DNA of 64,000 nt from Pseudoselenomonas ruminantium (GCF_900142515.1 NZ_FRBC01000004.1:107272-171271); one strand, 5' to 3'; counted from the stretch's first letter, positions 8,065 to 18,172 are shown. The notes: generated by a model from the letters alone, not told the origin. Program-made: numbers and translations.

Positions 8065-8943
8065 ATGAATAGAAGAACTCTGTGGAAAACGTTTCGTCCG
8101 GCGCTGGCCGTAGGTCTTGCGGCTTGTCTTGTCGGGGGTATTGCGGGGGCGGAGCCTGTCTTGGCCACGGATGGTCATGCGGTCAGTGCTCAGGCTGGCA
8201 AGGCGGTCAGGAAAGGCAGTCTTCAGCCCATTGCCGGTATTTGGCGGGAGGCAGGTGCAACTGCTCCTCAAACGCTGACCATCTATGCGGATGGTGCTTA
8301 TACGTTGGTTTCTCCCGACAGGAAAGCCTTTGGCAAAGTCCGAGTGACTGCGGAAAAGCATCCGGATGGCTCAAAATCCCTTTGGTATTCTTTTTATGAA
8401 GACGGCGGTGTGACCCTTGAGGATAAGGACACAGCTTCGCCCTGGTATGCTGCCTTCAAGAGTGCCAATGAATTATGGGCTGCTTTCCCCAAAACCGAAA
8501 AGGCGGCAACACAGACGGACATGCGTTCCGGACATGACGGTGCCATCCATTTTGTGCGCTATGCCGAGAACAACTATGCGGCAACCAGTGAAGGCGTACA
8601 GGCCGATGATTATCTGGGTGTCTGGGGCTGTGGCCGCTGCACTGCGGTAATCAGCCGGGAGACCTCTGGCGGTTATCTCGTCGAAGTCCAATGGGCCAGC
8701 AGTGCCGCTGAGGGCAGCCGTTGGACCTATCACTGCACCTATGATAATTTTGGTGCACTGCTCTTCAGTGATGACAACGGGACACGCACGGACTATACCT
8801 ATACGGAAAAAGGCACGAGCACGAACAAGAAGATTTACAACGACGGCTCCAGCACGTTCGTATTACGCGAAGGCGTCCTGACCTGGCAGGACAAAAAGGA
8901 AAACAGCGGCACCCCTCTGGAATTCATGAAATCCCCTCAATAA
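8065..8943 (+). CDS. Secreted protein of unknown function, two beta-rich domains
   Basis: I do not recognise a family. The 292-residue product begins with a Sec signal peptide: basic MNRRTLWKTFRP, a hydrophobic stretch LAVGLAACLVGGIAG, and a likely cut after about residue 30 near EPVLA. The mature part seems to hold two similar beta-rich segments, each opening with a tryptophan motif (IAGIWREAG near 58 and YLGVWGCGRC near 180), which recalls small lipocalin-like barrels. A Cys pair sits in the second. ATG 8065 is chosen over an in-frame ATG at 8032 because GGGAGGTGAT lies directly before it and TATAAT before that. The gene stands alone between the divergent defence island and the phytase island. 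Codon use fits the host rather than the phytase block. Confidence 0.7.
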   Translation: MNRRTLWKTFRPALAVGLAACLVGGIAGAEPVLATDGHAVSAQAGKAVRKGSLQPIAGIWREAGATAPQTLTIYADGAYTLVSPDRKAFGKVRVTAEKHPDGSKSLWYSFYEDGGVTLEDKDTASPWYAAFKSANELWAAFPKTEKAATQTDMRSGHDGAIHFVRYAENNYAATSEGVQADDYLGVWGCGRCTAVISRETSGGYLVEVQWASSAAEGSRWTYHCTYDNFGALLFSDDNGTRTDYTYTEKGTSTNKKIYNDGSSTFVLREGVLTWQDKKENSGTPLEFMKSPQ

Positions 8944-9011
8944 CCATGTTTCCCTGTATGATATCTCAGCCCTATTCGTTGTAAACCAGCTGGATGAAAA
9001 ACTGCATAAGC

Positions 9012-9025
9012 AAGGGGCTGTTGCA
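9012..9025 (+). repeat. Left copy of a 14-bp inverted repeat bounding the phytase block
   Basis: AAGGGGCTGTTGCA here is matched perfectly, in reverse orientation, at 11155-11168. Similar sequences occur at ends of IS1182-like elements as far as I recall, and a transposase stub lies just inside, so these may be remnants of element ends. They could also just be arms of similar terminators. Confidence 0.5.
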
Positions 9026-9053
9026 CGTAATGTGACGTGCAGCAGTCCTTTTT
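9014..9053 (+). terminator. Hairpin with T-run after the secreted-protein gene / IS-end-like sequence
   Basis: A long stem (GGGGCTGTTGCACGT pairing, with G-T wobbles, to ACGTGCAGCAGTCC) is followed by TTTTT. It would terminate the gene ending at 8943. Its left arm is also one copy of the 14-bp inverted repeat shared with 11155-11168. Confidence 0.65.
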
Positions 9054-9113
9054 CATGTACAAAAAGATAATCCCGGGGCTTGAATGCCTCGGGATTAGGT
9101 GTAGAATTTAGAT

Positions 9114-9287
9114 ATGCAAAAACTAAATTCACAGAAAGATTATATGTCTTTCGGAGGAAGTTATCAAGTATTTCTTCCTTTTAATCTTGAATTTCAGATT
9201 AGCAAAGATGACCCCGTCCGCCTGTTTCGCCATTGTATTGGGGGTATGGATATTACGGCACTGGAAAATCATTTAAGGAAGCGCTGA
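9114..9287 (+). pseudogene. IS1182-like transposase N-terminal stub (57 codons)
   Basis: The frame from ATG 9114 to TGA 9287 encodes 57 residues containing VFLPFNLEFQISKDDPVRL and HCIGGMDITALENHL, which match the conserved first 50-60 residues of IS1182-family transposases (normally about 450-550 residues). The reading then stops and the sequence changes character, so the rest of the gene is gone. A ribosome site is not obvious. Another hairpin (about 9070-9097, AATCCCGGGGC paired with GCCTCGGGATT) lies just upstream, as often found ahead of IS genes. The junction with the phytase DNA is at about 9287. Confidence 0.75.
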
Positions 9288-9439
9288 TGAAATGAGGTGC
9301 CTTGAATTTGCGAATTTGTGCTGAGGATTTTAGGGCGACGAGAGGATCGTGCAGATACGCAAAGGCAGGGGGGCTAATGAATCAGTGCTTCCTAACTATT
9401 GGGATTCCGCGCAGACGCGCGGATGGAGTAAAGGAGTAA

Positions 9440-10486
<1,047 letters not shown>

Positions 10487-10595
10487 AAGCGCAGACGGCG
10501 GCCCGGAGTCAGGGAAATGGCGCTGCCAGCACGGGACGCGCGGCGGCGGATGCTGCGCCGGTCAGGGATGATTGACGGCAGCAAAGGAAGAAAGG

Positions 10596-11036
10596 ATGGT
10601 TTTTATGGGGTGGATCAACGACATCAAGGTATCATTCAAGATCCTCATTCTTGCGGTTATCGCGGCGGTCGCGCTGCTCTCCGTCGGCTATACGGGGTAC
10701 AGTATGCTCGACCAGGCGAACTACCGCATGAGCAAGATGTATAACCAGAAGCTCAAGAACATGCAGTCGGTCGATGAGATGAAGTATCTCATGCGCGACC
10801 TGCAGACGCATGAGCTGAACCTCGCGGACAGCAAGGACGCGGAGGCGCAGCAGAAGAACATCAAGACCATCGAGGGTATCAACAGCCGTTTCCGTGACCT
10901 CATGGACGGTTATACGGAGACAGCAAAGGGGGTCGAGGGCGTACCGGAGCGCGTCGAGGCAGCGAACAAGGCTTGGGACGATTTCTACCAGACGGGCAAG
11001 CAGATCGAATCGCTCGTCAAGGAGCGCAAGAAACAA
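10596..11036 (+). pseudogene. Methyl-accepting chemotaxis protein, N-terminal fragment
   Basis: About 145 codons encode the start of a chemotaxis receptor: a short N-terminal helix, one membrane segment (ILILAVIAAVALLSVGYTGY) and most of a four-helix-bundle ligand-binding domain (with NYRMSKMYNQKLKNMQSVDE). The homology breaks off near 11031. From there the open frame runs on by chance through non-coding sequence and antisense to the next gene as far as 11537. The HAMP and signalling domains are missing, so it cannot signal. ATG 10596 follows AAGGAAGAAAGG (ATG 10605 is also possible). Codon use matches phyA, implying both came together and the insertion broke this gene at its right end. Confidence 0.8.
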
Positions 11037-11125
11037 AGACGATTTTCAGACCGTCTAGTGTCTTGCGCTCAAAATTCCTGTATTTTGCTCTTACTTTTAA
11101 GATATCGTCAAGTTGAAAAGCTAAT

Positions 11126-11168
11126 GGGGCTGTGCATAAGTAATTTCTCACTCATGCAACAGCCCCTT
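11126..11168. repeat. Hairpin carrying the right copy of the 14-bp inverted repeat
   Basis: The segment GGGGCTGTGCATAAGTAA can fold onto TCACTCATGCAACAGCCCC, and its right arm (11155-11168) is the perfect reverse complement of 9012-9025. It may be an element end, or a terminator for the minus-strand gene ending at 11183, since it lacks only a strong T-run. Confidence 0.5.
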
Positions 11169-11182
11169 ATTACCAATCAGAA

Positions 11183-11575
11183 TCATGCGTCCAAGTGTTT
11201 CTCCAGCACGATCACGCCATGTCTGACACAATCATCGCAGGAACAGAGCATCTTGCCGGTCTTGATTCCCTTGAGGTCACCGCAGATGGTGGCACCGCCG
11301 GACATGTCCTCGAATTCCTGCATCATTTCCTTGGCAATCATCTTGCTCGGTTTGTCGGATTTATTGAGCATCCCCAATGCCATGACGGCTCCACAGAAAG
11401 CACCGCAGGTACCTTCCATACCGCCCATGCCGCTGCCGAAACCGGACCCCAAAGCCATGAGTTCCTCTTCGTTCTTGCCGGTTTCTTCAGCAAAGGCCAG
11501 CAATACTGCCTGTGCACAGTTGCATTTGCGCTTGTAAACTACAGCCTGTTCTGCTCTCGTCATCGTATTTTCCAT
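11183..11575 (-). CDS. C_GCAxxG_C_C family protein
   Basis: A 130-residue cysteine-rich protein of the C_GCAxxG_C_C family (also called split-soret cytochrome-like or redox-active family). It shows CNCAQAVLLAF near the start, the core GTCGAFCGAVMALG, and a C-terminal C-x-C-x2-C pattern (LCSCDDC). These cysteines suggest metal or redox binding; the function of the family is not established. ATG 11575 is chosen because AGGAGG lies about 10 bases before it, whereas the longer frame to 11605 has none. The radical SAM gene amrS ends 33 bases upstream in the same direction, so they may be one transcript. Confidence 0.85.
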   Translation of the reverse strand: MENTMTRAEQAVVYKRKCNCAQAVLLAFAEETGKNEEELMALGSGFGSGMGGMEGTCGAFCGAVMALGMLNKSDKPSKMIAKEMMQEFEDMSGGATICGDLKGIKTGKMLCSCDDCVRHGVIVLEKHLDA

Positions 11576-11607
11576 TCTGCTGTTTCCTCCTAAAATATAA
11601 TCCATAT

Positions 11608-12441
11608 CTAACGCACATTTCCTAAATGCACATATGTCAGCTTCTTTTGGGCAATATCCCGGAATTCGTAAAGTTTTTCCAGCGGAGTTGCTGGTGCATC
11701 ATAGCGATAGCGCGGAAAGTAGCGTGACAAATGCAGGGGCAGCTGCTCACTGACTGCAGCCAGCCAATCCACTTCCGCACGGAATTCACCTGTATCATCG
11801 CTGATTCCCGGGACAACCAGCGTCGTAACTTCCACATGCACACCATTTTCCACGGCCATCTTGATGGTACTTTGGGCCAATGCCAAATCGCCGCCTAATT
11901 TCTCATAGGTCAGCGCCGAAAATGTCTTGAGGTCAATATTCATGGCATCCACATAGGGAAGCAACGCTTGCAAAGGTTCGGCCTCAATCTGCCCGTTGGT
12001 CACCAGCACCACTTTCTGGCCTGCCTGCCGCAAGCGGGGTGCCGTATCCAGCAGGTATTCATAGCTCAAGAGCGGCTCATTATAGGTAAAGGCCACACCG
12101 ATGCTGCCATGTTTCACCTTCGTTTCTTGTGCCAGCTCTACCAATTGTTCCGGGCTGATCTGCCATCGGACTTCCTCGGCCCCACCCTGCGAAATCGTAT
12201 AATTCTGACAGAAGCAGCAAGCCATATTGCAGCCAAAGGAGCCCATTGACAGGATGGCACTGCCCGGATGGAAATGATACAGTGGCTTTTTCTCGATGGG
12301 ATCAAGGGCCAGAGACGTGACCTGACCATAGTTGAGGCTCTGTATCATACCCGCCTGATTGCGCCGCGTACGGCAAAAGCCAGTTTGTCCCTCACTGAGC
12401 TGGCAATGGTGGGAACAAAGCCTGCATTCTGCTTTACTCAT
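11608..12441 (-). CDS. amrS: AmmeMemoRadiSam system radical SAM enzyme
   Basis: This 277-residue radical SAM protein has the cluster-binding motif C71-x3-C75-x2-C78 ([11 protein letters not shown]) after an N-terminal Cys set (C6, C9, C13, C23). It resembles pyruvate-formate-lyase activators ([11 protein letters not shown]). It belongs to the set that repeatedly co-occurs with Memo/LigB-like and AMMECR1 proteins, named AmmeMemoRadiSam; the reaction catalysed is not known. ATG 12441 overlaps the end of the LigB-AMMECR1 gene by 8 bases, so the two are translationally coupled. That is strong evidence of joint action. Confidence 0.9.
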   Translation of the reverse strand: MSKAECRLCSHHCQLSEGQTGFCRTRRNQAGMIQSLNYGQVTSLALDPIEKKPLYHFHPGSAILSMGSFGCNMACCFCQNYTISQGGAEEVRWQISPEQLVELAQETKVKHGSIGVAFTYNEPLLSYEYLLDTAPRLRQAGQKVVLVTNGQIEAEPLQALLPYVDAMNIDLKTFSALTYEKLGGDLALAQSTIKMAVENGVHVEVTTLVVPGISDDTGEFRAEVDWLAAVSEQLPLHLSRYFPRYRYDAPATPLEKLYEFRDIAQKKLTYVHLGNVR

Positions 12442-13819
12442 GTCTGGTCACCGTAAAACGCCATAGTTTCACGGCCTCCTGTGGCCCGATATTGCCCTTG
12501 CGCCGGGCGATGTCCACCTGCTGCTCCACGGTATCCACACCGGCCAAATCCGGCAACAGCAGCCCCCGCCTGTCTCCAGCTTCGACAATCACACCATAGC
12601 GCTTGACGTCGAGTTCATCAATACCCTTGATGGGCTCTGGCACAGACAGCACATCCACATCATAGACAAGATCCGGCAATTCATCTGCGGTGACCGGCGA
12701 AAATCTAGGATCTCCTGTCCCGGCCGATACCGCATTATAGAGGATTTCCTCGGCCAGATTATTTCTCGCTGGCAAGATCGTACCGATACAGCCGCGCAAC
12801 TGACCGTCTTTTTTGATACTGACAAAGGCCCCTGCTTTTTGACCGGCCAATTCCGGCAGCAGCTTATCCGGCAGTGGTGCGCGTTTGCCATGCCGCACAT
12901 AGTATTCCAAAGAATAACGGGCCAGAGCCAGATACGCATCCTCACGCTCGCGCCGTTCCTCCATCTCTGCCCGATGCAGCTGCGCCGCCTGTTCCCCGAT
13001 ATTACGTCTTTCGTCATGATCTGACAGGTCAAATGTCGCCACGGCGTAGCCCACGCCGAAAGGCCCTTCCTGCGCCAGCAGTCTTGCCTCTACCTGATGG
13101 CGGTCCAAGGCACCAGCCATGATCCAGAAGGAACGCAAGCCGCACTCTGCCGCCGAATCTGCCAATTCTGCGGGTGTGGTCAAAAGCTGCAAAAAGTCAC
13201 CAGTTTTAAAGCACGCACCCATGCGTTCATCAAATACCGGCCCAGCAGGATCGAAACCATAAGGGCCATCGGCCTTCAGTTTATGCGACAGGTCGCCACT
13301 GGCCACGAGCACCGCCCGCCGGTTCAATTTGGCCGCCGTTTGGGCAATCAGCACGCCCAAGGCATAGTGTGCATCCCGGGACAGCCCCGACAGGCCAATG
13401 CGGACAATCCTGCCTTTGAACCCCGCCTTTTGCATGAAATACAAGGGAATCATGGTGCCGTGGTCAAGGCCGCCATCCTGTTTCCCCAAGGTGCCGGCGG
13501 GCAGTTTGATTTCATCTGCCATTTTGGTCAAATGGTGGACAAAATCTTCATCATAAGCCGCCCGAAAACGCAGTTCCGGATGAGCAAAGGCCGCAAAGCT
13601 CCCTTGCCCTCCAGGGCCTGACGAAATCTGCAGATAGTCGGCATACATTTTCGCATGAGGGCTGGTGATGATGATGGTTTCGGGTTCTTTGGCCACCACC
13701 CAGGCAGCTGCTTCCTGATAAGCATCAATCGTCGCCTGAATCCCCTTCTCTTCACCGCGCCCAATCTCAGGGATGATGAGCGGCGGATGAGGTACTACAC
13801 AAGTTCCTGACAATGCCAT
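12434..13819 (-). CDS. AmmeMemoRadiSam fusion: LigB-like domain plus AMMECR1 domain
   Basis: The 461-residue product has two parts. Residues about 1-270 form a class III extradiol-dioxygenase (LigB/Memo-like) fold, starting [16 protein letters not shown] and with [20 protein letters not shown] and ASGDLSHKL carrying candidate metal-binding histidines and acids. Residues about 285-461 form the AMMECR1 domain with the invariant LRGCIG motif and [14 protein letters not shown]1 and Memo-like proteins are conserved from bacteria to humans, but the bacterial role is unknown. ATG 13819 has a GAGGTG site. It heads a minus-strand operon with amrS; the opposite-strand permease gene starts 133 bases away, so the two share a divergent promoter region. 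Confidence 0.9.
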   Translation of the reverse strand: MALSGTCVVPHPPLIIPEIGRGEEKGIQATIDAYQEAAAWVVAKEPETIIITSPHAKMYADYLQISSGPGGQGSFAAFAHPELRFRAAYDEDFVHHLTKMADEIKLPAGTLGKQDGGLDHGTMIPLYFMQKAGFKGRIVRIGLSGLSRDAHYALGVLIAQTAAKLNRRAVLVASGDLSHKLKADGPYGFDPAGPVFDERMGACFKTGDFLQLLTTPAELADSAAECGLRSFWIMAGALDRHQVEARLLAQEGPFGVGYAVATFDLSDHDERRNIGEQAAQLHRAEMEERREREDAYLALARYSLEYYVRHGKRAPLPDKLLPELAGQKAGAFVSIKKDGQLRGCIGTILPARNNLAEEILYNAVSAGTGDPRFSPVTADELPDLVYDVDVLSVPEPIKGIDELDVKRYGVIVEAGDRRGLLLPDLAGVDTVEQQVDIARRKGNIGPQEAVKLWRFTVTRHE

Positions 13820-13952
13820 AGCCTACACCTCGTTTTCCATAAATATAGGGAAATGCACGTTATCCATCAAGTAAATTCTATCATTCACCCTGTCATTACG
13901 CAATGAATTATGTTATACTTTGTTTTTGATTACGGACGAAGGGAGCTTTCCT

Positions 13953-15065
13953 ATGTTTATTTACCAAAAACTGCGCCAGAATCCGGATTTGTCCGTGGCG
14001 CTTGTTTTTGCCCTGTTGACTAGTTTTATTGCCCCGCCGAACCTGGTAGAAATCAGCCAGCGTATCAATATCCCTCTGTTGGGGCTGCTGCTTTTCCTGA
14101 TGTGCATCGTGGCCGGCCTGCGGCTCAGCGGTTTCTTTGCAGCAATCTTCCAGCAGCTCTTCAAAGGCAGTGCTTCAGGACGGCCTTTGGGACGTTTCTT
14201 CATTTTCAGCTGTTATTTCAGTTCCATGCTGATTACCAATGATGTGGCCTTGATCATTTTCGTGCCGCTGGCCATCATGGTCTTCACCGAGGCCCGGCGC
14301 ATCCGACTCATCGTGCCCACAGTCTGCTGGCAGACCATTGCCGCCAACCTTGGCAGCATGCTGACACCGATTGGCAATCCGCAGAATCTCTTCATCTATT
14401 CCCATTATGGACTGGAACCGACGGATTTCCTTGCCATCACAGCGCCCATCGTCCTGCTGAGTGGTGCAGCCATCTATCTGGCCACCTTCCTGCTGCCAGA
14501 CTGTGATGTGCCCTTGCCAGCCCGTCAGGAGGCAGGACTTCCCTGGAGGAAAATCCTGCCACTTCTCGTCCTCTTCGCCCTTTGCTTGCTCCATGTGGTG
14601 CATCTGCTGGACTTCCCTGTGCTGGCGGCAATCGTCCTGCCGGGACTGCTCCTGCTGAACCGCCAGCTGTTCAGGGAAGCGGATTATAAGCTGCTCCTGC
14701 TCTTTGCCCTGCTCTTCATCGGCGTGGGCAACCTCAGCCATATCGAATTCTTTCAGAGCTGGCCGGCAAAGATGCTGGCCGGACATGAGTTCTGGGTATC
14801 CCTGCTCCTGAGTCAGCTCTTGAGCAATGTTCCCGCCACGGTCCTTCTGGCCAGCTATACCGATGCCTATACGCCACTGCTTTTGGGTGTGAATATCGGC
14901 GGGCTTGGCACCATCATCGCCTCCATGGCCAGCGTGATTTCCTTCAAGGCTTACTTGCAGACACGCTTCAGCAAGCCGGGCTATTACCTGTTGACTTTCA
15001 CGGGCAGCAATCTGGCAGTGCTGGCCCTGCTGCTGGGTTATTATTATCTCTATATTGCCGGATGA
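13953..15065 (+). CDS. SLC13 / ArsB-NhaD superfamily anion permease
   Basis: An inner-membrane transporter of about 370 residues with roughly 10-11 hydrophobic segments. The pattern is that of the ion-transporter superfamily: ITNDVALIIFVPLAI in the first half and ANLGSMLTPIGNPQN as the conserved substrate loop, then LSNVPATVLLASY in the second half. These three motifs define the group that includes SLC13 dicarboxylate/sulfate and ArsB-like permeases; the substrate cannot be named from sequence. ATG 13953 sits behind GAAGGGAGC, and TATACT at 13914-13919 is a likely -10. A hairpin with a short T-run at 15077-15105 ends the gene. It is a single-gene transcript. Confidence 0.85.
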   Translation: MFIYQKLRQNPDLSVALVFALLTSFIAPPNLVEISQRINIPLLGLLLFLMCIVAGLRLSGFFAAIFQQLFKGSASGRPLGRFFIFSCYFSSMLITNDVALIIFVPLAIMVFTEARRIRLIVPTVCWQTIAANLGSMLTPIGNPQNLFIYSHYGLEPTDFLAITAPIVLLSGAAIYLATFLLPDCDVPLPARQEAGLPWRKILPLLVLFALCLLHVVHLLDFPVLAAIVLPGLLLLNRQLFREADYKLLLLFALLFIGVGNLSHIEFFQSWPAKMLAGHEFWVSLLLSQLLSNVPATVLLASYTDAYTPLLLGVNIGGLGTIIASMASVISFKAYLQTRFSKPGYYLLTFTGSNLAVLALLLGYYYLYIAG

Positions 15066-15076
15066 CCGGACATGCA

Positions 15077-15106
15077 AAGCCTCTCCCTGACGGGAAGGCT
15101 TGTTTG
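15077..15106 (+). terminator. Terminator after the anion permease gene
   Basis: AAGCCTCTCCC pairs with GGGAAGGCTT, followed by TGTTT. Confidence 0.6.
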
Positions 15107-15177
15107 CTGCCGGATTTCCTTAAGCGGGTATTCTCGTGTATAATAATAGAGTAAAATTATAAGAGGAGCTGATTCTT

Positions 15178-15633
15178 TTGCATATCGAATATATTACCTT
15201 GATTGCCGTACTGTTGCTCAGTTATGTGGGGCATAATATGACAGTGGTCTATGCCACAGCAATCGTTTTGGGTCTGAAGGTCCTGGGGCTGACCTCGGCG
15301 CTGAATGCGCTGGGTTCGCAGGGCCTGAACTGGGGCATCATCATCCTGACTGCCGCCATCCTCGTGCCCATTGCCAACGGCACCATCACCATCCAGACCA
15401 TGCTCGATGCCTTCCGCACCCATGCGGGCATCATTGCCATAGTGGCCGGGCTTCTGGCCGCTATTGCCGGTGGCGGCGGCGTGGAACTCTTAAAAAATAC
15501 GCCGGATGTGATTCCGGCGCTGATTATCGGCACGATGGCAGGCGTGCTCCTATTCCACGGTGTAGCCGTAGGCCCGCTTATCGCAGGCGGCCTGACCTAT
15601 TTCATTCTCTGGCTGATGAAGTCATTCAGCTGA
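15178..15633 (+). CDS. DUF441 (UPF0756) membrane protein
   Basis: A 151-residue integral membrane protein of the DUF441/UPF0756 family, function unknown. It consists almost wholly of four to five hydrophobic segments, with the conserved loop GLNWGIIILTAAILVPIANG and a glycine string AIAGGGGVELL. Translation starts at TTG 15178, supported by GAGGAG nine bases upstream and TATAAT at 15139-15144; no ATG is suitably placed. The gene converges with ruvC, which ends directly after it with no visible terminator between them. Confidence 0.88.
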   Translation: MHIEYITLIAVLLLSYVGHNMTVVYATAIVLGLKVLGLTSALNALGSQGLNWGIIILTAAILVPIANGTITIQTMLDAFRTHAGIIAIVAGLLAAIAGGGGVELLKNTPDVIPALIIGTMAGVLLFHGVAVGPLIAGGLTYFILWLMKSFS

Positions 15634-16128
15634 TCAAAGGCTGTTGCGGAAAGCAGCATTGCCCATGCAATAGGTCGTGCAGATGGCTACCGCCAGAGCA
15701 TCGGCGGTATCATCGGGTTTAGGCGGCTCGGGCAGGTGCAGGAGCTTAGTCACCATGTAGATGACCTGTTTCTTGTCTGCCTTGCCATAGCCTGTCACAT
15801 CCTGCTTGATCTGCATCGGCGTGCGCTCCACGATGGGGATATTGTTTTTCGCCGCTGCCAGCAGCACCACACCACGGGCCTGGCCTACGGGGATTGCCGT
15901 GGTGACATTGCGGTTGAAGAAGAGTTTCTCAATGCCCATGATATCGGGCTTATACTCTTTCATCAGCGCATCCAGTTCATCATATATCTTGACCAGCCGG
16001 TCTTCCATGCGCATCTTGGGCGAAGTGAAGACAGAACCATACTTGATGGGAATCAGGCGGCTGCCGCGGGATTCCACCAGGCCAAAACCGCAGATGGCAG
16101 TACCGGGGTCAATTCCTAGTGCTAACAT
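15634..16128 (-). CDS. ruvC: Holliday junction resolvase RuvC
   Basis: RuvC cuts Holliday junctions made by RecA and migrated by RuvAB. The 164-residue product has the RNase H-like core: GIDPGTAICGFGLV with catalytic Asp7, GIEKLFFNRN with the second acid, and the C-terminal DDTADALAVA with the last two. ATG 16128 (MLALGIDPG) is chosen over the in-frame ATG at 16149 because GGAAAGG lies 6 bases upstream. It follows yebC, an arrangement (yebC-ruvC) common in bacteria; ruvA and ruvB are not adjacent. A hairpin between the two genes suggests partly separate transcription. Confidence 0.96.
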   Translation of the reverse strand: MLALGIDPGTAICGFGLVESRGSRLIPIKYGSVFTSPKMRMEDRLVKIYDELDALMKEYKPDIMGIEKLFFNRNVTTAIPVGQARGVVLLAAAKNNIPIVERTPMQIKQDVTGYGKADKKQVIYMVTKLLHLPEPPKPDDTADALAVAICTTYCMGNAAFRNSL

Positions 16129-16150
16129 AAAAATCCTTTCCGTGAACAAG

Positions 16151-16178
16151 AAAATGGGCTCGTAACGAGCCCATTTTT
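16151..16178 (-). terminator. Terminator between yebC and ruvC
   Basis: ATGGGCTCG pairs with CGAGCCCAT, with T-runs on both sides, so it can act after yebC. Confidence 0.8.
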
Positions 16179-16188
16179 GTGCGTTCTA

Positions 16189-16920
16189 TTAGTCTTCGTC
16201 GGTTTCGTAGTTGCTGTATACGTTCTGGACGTCATCATTGTCTTCCAGAGCGTCTTCGAGCTTCTGCATCTTTTCTGCATCTTCGCCGGAAAGTTTTACG
16301 GTGTTTTCCGGAACCATGGTGATTTCAGCGGAAGCAGTCTCAATGCCCTTTTCAGCCAGAGCAGCTTCGATGGCATCGAAGGCATCCGGTTCAGCGGTGA
16401 TTTCGAATACATCGCCTTCGTCCTTCATGTCGTCAGCGCCAGCTTCCAGCACGATTTCCATGAGCTCGTCTTCGTCGCCGAAAACTTCTTTTTCTACCAC
16501 GAAAATAGCCTTCTTGTTGAACATCCAGCCTACGCAGCCATCCTGACCGAGGTTGCCGCCGAACTTGGAGAACAGGTGGCGCACGTCAGCAGCCGTACGG
16601 TTGCGGTTATCCGTGAGGATGTCCAGCATGACAGCCGTACCAGCCGGGCCATAACCTTCGTAAGTGAGTTCTTCGTAGTTGCTGCCCTCAGAAGCACCGA
16701 GGCCCTTCTGGATAGCACGGTTGATGTTGTCCTTCGGGATGTTGTTGGCCTTTGCCTTGGAAAGAGCCAGCTTCAGACGCATATTACCCGTCGGGTCACC
16801 GCCGCCCATGCGTACGGCAATGGTGATTTCACGGCCGATTTTCGTGGTGATACGGCCACGGATGGCATCATTGGCACCCTTCTTACGTTTAATGTTGGCC
16901 CATTTAGAATGTCCTGACAT
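16189..16920 (-). CDS. yebC: YebC/PmpR (TACO1) family protein
   Basis: A 243-residue member of the YebC/TACO1 family. The N-terminus GHSKWANIKRKKGANDAIRG is diagnostic, followed by the middle domain (YEGYGPAGTAVMLDILTDNRNRT) and an acidic C-terminal domain. Members were long called transcription regulators; more recent work ties them to helping ribosomes through difficult peptide stretches. ATG 16920 is preceded by AAAAGGAGC. It lies just upstream of ruvC on the same strand, separated by a hairpin. Confidence 0.96.
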   Translation of the reverse strand: MSGHSKWANIKRKKGANDAIRGRITTKIGREITIAVRMGGGDPTGNMRLKLALSKAKANNIPKDNINRAIQKGLGASEGSNYEELTYEGYGPAGTAVMLDILTDNRNRTAADVRHLFSKFGGNLGQDGCVGWMFNKKAIFVVEKEVFGDEDELMEIVLEAGADDMKDEGDVFEITAEPDAFDAIEAALAEKGIETASAEITMVPENTVKLSGEDAEKMQKLEDALEDNDDVQNVYSNYETDED

Positions 16921-17042
16921 GCAGAATTCGCTCCTTTTGCTTATCTACCCTCAAAAAGTGAGGAAATTTTCGTTAATAACTCTAACAGTATACTACGATT
17001 CCCCCTTTTCGTCAAATTCGCACAGCATACTATCATGAGCTG

Positions 17043-18137
17043 TCAGCGCGGAATATTTTCCTGCTTTTTCCGGAAAATCTCCTGCAGGCTTTCCCGGAAG
17101 GGTGGTCTGGCAATGCCATATTCCGTGACAATACCGGCAATCAGGGCATTATCGACAACGTCAAAGGCAGGATTGTAGACTTTTACTCCCTGCGGTGCCA
17201 TACGCTGCTGATACCACATTTCCGTCACTTCCTCAGGGGGACGCTGTTCAATCACGATGTCCTCACCTTTTTCGATGCTCATGTCAATCGTAGATGTCGG
17301 CCCCAACACATAGAAGGGGATGCCATAATACTTAGCTAAGATTGCCACGCCGGAGGTTCCAATCTTGTTGCAGGCATCTCCGTTGGCCGCCACGCGGTCA
17401 CAACCGACAAACACGGCATCAATCCAGCCGTTCTTCATGACCTGCGAAGCCATATTGTCACAAATCACGGTGGTATCCACACCATCGGCCAGCAGTTCGA
17501 AGGTTGACAGGCGGGCCCCCTGCAGCAAAGGGCGCGTCTCATCACAGAACACCTTGATGTTCATGCCCCGTTCCCGTCCCAGATGAATCGGTGCCAAGGC
17601 CGTACCATACTTGGATGTAGCCAATTGCCCCGCATTGCAATGCGTCAGGATACCATCACCATCTTTGATCAACGTCAGGCCGTGTTCCCCAATCTGCCGG
17701 CACATCCAGACATCCTCAGCCTTGATGGCCACCGCTTCCTTCCGCAGCAACTCCTTGATTTCCGGGATGGATTTTTCCTTGTTGGCTTCAGCGATTTTTG
17801 CCATCCGGTTCAGCGCCCAGGAAAGATTCACAGCGGTCGGACGGGATGAATTCAAATAATCCTTTGCCTGCTGGAAGGCCGGATAGAATTGCTCCCAGGT
17901 ATCGGCCTGAATGTCTTTGGCTGCCAGATACAGGCCGAAAGCAGCCGCCACGCCGATTGCAGGTGCACCGCGTACCTGCAGGAGATAGATTGCCTGCCAG
18001 ATATCCTTCTGCTCCTTCAAGTGCAGGATGTTTACTTCTCCCGGCAGTCTTGTCTGGTCGATGATCAGCAAAGCGCCTTCCTGCTCATCCAAGGCCACCG
18101 TCTCATATTGCATGATGCTTTTTCCCTGTTCCGCCAC
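17043..18137 (-). CDS. mtnA: S-methyl-5-thioribose-1-phosphate isomerase
   Basis: MtnA converts 5-methylthioribose-1-phosphate to 5-methylthioribulose-1-phosphate in salvage of methylthioadenosine. The 364-residue protein has the eIF2B-like fold, with RGAPAIGVAAAFG, the active-site cysteine block THCNAGQLATSKYGTA, and GCDRVAANGDACNKIGT with the catalytic aspartate. GTG 18137 follows GGAGGGAG. A class II aldolase gene ends 36 bases upstream in the same direction. No mtnB-mtnC-mtnD or mtnK is visible here, which favours an aldolase-based shunt over the full methionine salvage cycle. Confidence 0.93.
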   Translation of the reverse strand: MAEQGKSIMQYETVALDEQEGALLIIDQTRLPGEVNILHLKEQKDIWQAIYLLQVRGAPAIGVAAAFGLYLAAKDIQADTWEQFYPAFQQAKDYLNSSRPTAVNLSWALNRMAKIAEANKEKSIPEIKELLRKEAVAIKAEDVWMCRQIGEHGLTLIKDGDGILTHCNAGQLATSKYGTALAPIHLGRERGMNIKVFCDETRPLLQGARLSTFELLADGVDTTVICDNMASQVMKNGWIDAVFVGCDRVAANGDACNKIGTSGVAILAKYYGIPFYVLGPTSTIDMSIEKGEDIVIEQRPPEEVTEMWYQQRMAPQGVKVYNPAFDVVDNALIAGIVTEYGIARPPFRESLQEIFRKKQENIPR

Positions 18138-18172
18138 GATTATCTCCCTCCATTAAGTGAACCATTCCTCGC

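Noticed and set aside
11037-11537. Extension of the broken MCP frame through to 11537
   Set aside because: After about 11031 the homology stops and the frame runs antisense to the C_GCAxxG_C_C gene. It is a chance run-on.
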